Source of the DNA: Vanessa cardui
Lineage: Eukaryota > Arthropoda > Insecta > Lepidoptera > Nymphalidae
Assembly: GCF_905220365.1 (NCBI RefSeq)
Contig: NC_061153.1
Span: forward strand, 2,996,001-3,060,000
Direction of reading: 5' to 3'
DNA length: 64,000 nt
Below the pieces are notes generated by a model. It ran no database searches and was not told the DNA's origin. It was given only the letters and a program-made list of their open reading frames with translations. Positions 61,790 to 64,000 of this stretch are shown in pieces. Every line of letters starts with the position of its first letter. Position 1 is the first letter of the stretch. The position numbers and the translations under genes were made by a program.

Positions 61790-64000
61790 GGGCGACTTCA
61801 ATGCTCATCATACTGAGTGGCTTGAATCACGCACCACTGATCATGCGGGTAGATCTGTTCTCGACTTCGCTTTGGCTTATGATTTGACACAACTGGTCAC
61901 CTCGCCAACGCGAATACCGGACGTGGAGGATCATACACTTTCCCTGTTGGACCTTCTGCTGACTTCACATCAGGATGGCTATCAGATTGTCGTCGACCCG
62001 CCTCTGGGCTCGTCGGACCACTGTCTCGTCCGGAGTACAGTGCCAGTTACACGTTACTCACGACCTCGTTTCGGGGGGCTGTCGTCGCGTGTGGCACTAC
62101 AAGTCAGCAGATTGGGATGGGATGCGGTCCTTCTTTGCATCTTACCCATGGGGGCGGGTTTGTTTCTCGATGGATGATCCGAGCGTTGTTGCTGACTCTG
62201 TCGCCGATGTGGTGCTTAAGGGTATGGAACTTTTCATTCCATATTCTGCGGTGCCCATTGATGGCGAGTCCCAGCCCTGGTTTGGTCGTTTCTGTAAAAC
62301 GGCTTCACGCCGAAAATTGGAACGTTATCAAGACTGGGCTAACGCATCGGCGTCTCGTGGTGCAAACACCAGCACATTCAGAAAGGAATATAACTCTGCC
62401 TCCAGGTCCTTCAAAAACGTGATTGCTCAGGCGAAGTCGAAGTACATTGGCAGAATTGGCGAGAGACTGGTGCGCTGCCCTTCAGGAACACGTGCGTTCT
62501 GGTCTCTCGCTAAGGCTGTCCAAGGGAATTTCTGTCAGCCTTCTTTTCCATCTTTGCACAGGGATGGTGAGTCATTGGCCCATACCGCGAAGGAGAAGGC
62601 CGATCTTTTAGGGTCTCTCTTCGCGTCGAACTCGACTCTAGATGACCAAGGAAAGTCACCACCATCAATCACGCGGTGTGATACGACGATGCCGGAGGTT
62701 AAATTTCGGCAAAGTGCAGTTCGGAAAGCACTTCTTTCCTTGGACATTCACAAGTCGAGTGGACCCGATGGCATCCCTCCAATCGTGCTACGGACATGTG
62801 CTCCCGAGTTGGCACCGGTCTTAACGCGTCTTTTCCGGCAATCCTACGCATTAGGCGTCGTCCCGAACTCCTGGAAGACTGCTTTGGTGCATCCGATCCC
62901 TAAAAAAGGCAACCGCTCAGATCCGTCCAATTATAGGCCTATAGCCATCACTTCCTTGCTCTCCAAGATAATGGAGTCCCTTATAAACTGCCAGCTCCTG
63001 CGGTATCTAGAGGAGAACCAGCTGATTAGCGACCGCCAGTACGGTTTCCGTCGGGGTCGGTCGGCCGGAGATCTTCTAGTTTACCTTACACATAGATGGG
63101 CTGAAGCAGTTGAGAGCAAGGGTGAGGCATTAGCAGCCAGCTTGGACATAGCGAAGGCCTTCGATCGCGTGTGGCACAAAGCGCTTCTTTCGAAGCTGCA
63201 ATTGAATGTGCAATTGGATTACTAGCTTTTTGGCAGATCGGAGCATCAAGGTCGTTGTTGACGGTGCATGCTCCGACTTTTTGTTCGTCAATGCTGGTGT
63301 TTCACAAGGCCGTTCCGTTCTATCACCTACTTTGTTTCTTCTGCATATCAATGACTTGTTGCAAATTGGGAACATTCATTGCTATGCAGACGACAGTACT
63401 GTTGACATCTTATACACCGGCCGCGCTATTATTTCTCGGGAAAACGTCGAAGAAAACCGGAACAAACTTGTGTCTGAAATCGAGTCTTCATTAAACGAAG
63501 TCTCGAACTGGGCCGGCTAAATTTAGTCCATTTCAACCCCAAAAAGACGCAAGTTTGCGCGTTAACCGCTAAAAAAACACCATTTGTCGTATCTCCACGA
63601 TTTGAGAACATCCCGATAGCCGCTACAGGTAGTATCGGAATACTTGGCGTTGATATTTCGAGCCTCGTTCAGTTCCGCGGTCAATTGGAAGGCAAAGCCA
63701 AATTGGTTTCAAAGAAGCTCGGTGTGCTCAGCAAGGCGAGACAGTATTTCACGTCGGCCCATCGCCTAAAACTTTACAAGGCGCAAATTCGGCCTCACAT
63801 GGAGTACTGCTCTCACCTCTGGGCGGGTGCTCCCCAGTACCAGCTCCTTCCATTTGACCGCATCCAACGTAGAGCGGCTCGAGTTATCGACGATCAAGCC
63901 CTTTCCGATCTCCTTGATCCTTTGGCTTTGCGTAGAGATGTTGGATCACTCTGCATCTTCTACCGAATTTTTCACGGGGAATGTTCCGAGGAATTGTTCG
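61790..64000 (+). pseudogene. J copy 2: rest of endonuclease, linker, reverse transcriptase
   Basis: LGDFNAHHTEWLESRTTDHA, SSDHCLVRSTVPV, then a frame change near 62080, WHYKSADWDGMRSFFASYPW, QPWFGRFCKTASRRKLERYQ, KSSGPDGIPPIVLRTC, SNYRPIAITSLLSKIME, YGFRRGRSAGDLL, SLDIAKAFDRVWH. A deletion near 63200 (bases of SYGLPGKL lost) shifts the frame and gives a stop near 63223. Extra or missing bases near 63313 and 63510 disturb GVPQG and NWGRL. YADDSTVDI follows near 63385. The thumb region runs to the window edge. Defunct, though 61975-63225 is open. Confidence 0.85.

Larger units (their letters stand above)
56699..64000 (+). mobile_element. J non-LTR retrotransposon copy 2 (runs off the right edge)
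   Basis: 5' end GTGGTAGTGCCAC with ~370 bases of leader, EN part 56918-57483, nested V element (57484-61789), then EN remainder and RT to the window end. It has no ORF1. It shows the unbroken J target sites that date the K and C insertions in copy 1. Similar to copy 1 at roughly 90 percent or more. Confidence 0.87.

Overview
The window looks like a heterochromatin-style nest of transposable elements from a lepidopteran insect, probably a butterfly. I see no single-copy host gene, rRNA or functional tRNA gene. Everything recognisable is a retrotransposon, a DNA transposon, a SINE or the debris of one. The lepidopteran guess rests on remembered family knowledge: the two SINEs at 36393-37031, the GAAGTCGGTT-ended element, the Helitron-type end at 48938 and the mix of jockey/CR1-like LINEs all resemble repeats common in butterflies and moths. 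For clarity I use private labels for the LINE families. D is a jockey-superfamily family with a 3' hairpin and a TTTGAT tail. K is a CR1/L2-type family with a CTAT tail. J is a jockey-type family. C and E are CR1-like families with a (CA)n behind ORF2. I is an I-clade family with RNase H. V is an intact two-ORF element with an RQG-type reverse transcriptase. Clade names are tentative. || Left half (1-31063). A block made of D (1-3221, split by a mariner at 1614-2875), a truncated Copia element (3222-5367) and the 5' end of J (from 5368) is present twice in opposite orientation: 204-5471 plus the first ~110 bases from 17758, and 31063-26074. The arms are almost identical, so the duplication is recent or is maintained by conversion, unless it is an assembly artefact. 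J is then split twice. A K element (5472-17757) sits inside it with a clear CTATGC target duplication and itself carries an I-clade element (about 6860-12096) and a second mariner (16223-17506). A full-length C element (18722-23792, TSD ATCTT) with two long open ORFs sits further downstream. J resumes at 23793 and ends near 25985. || Middle (31064-42852). An E element fragment is broken by a 2.6 kb palindrome of D sequence (31297-33897) whose spacer comes from a second D subfamily. A Gypsy-type LTR element (34658-42827, TSD ATAG, LTR ends TCTTACAA/TTGTAAGA) follows. It contains a nearly complete D-type LINE (about 35338-39122), whose RT active-site codons are split by two SINEs, each with a target duplication. 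|| Right half (42853-64000). A second K element starts here (ORF1 at 43023, ORF2 at 51430). It has been opened by an E element (about 44650-51368, itself carrying a 224-bp inverted-repeat element and a Helitron-type end), by a complete Copia element (51799-56143, two 143-bp LTRs, TSD TAATA) and finally by a second J element (56699 to the window end). J is in turn interrupted by V (57484-61789), whose two ORFs are both open and overlap by 8 bases. || Functionally, the only ORFs that look capable of making full proteins are the mariner transposase at 1774-2799, K ORF1 at 5693-6448, C ORF1/ORF2 and V ORF1/ORF2. All other reading frames carry stops, frameshifts, deletions or insertions. Nesting order gives relative ages: hosts are older than their inserts. 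C and V look like the best candidates for recently active LINEs.
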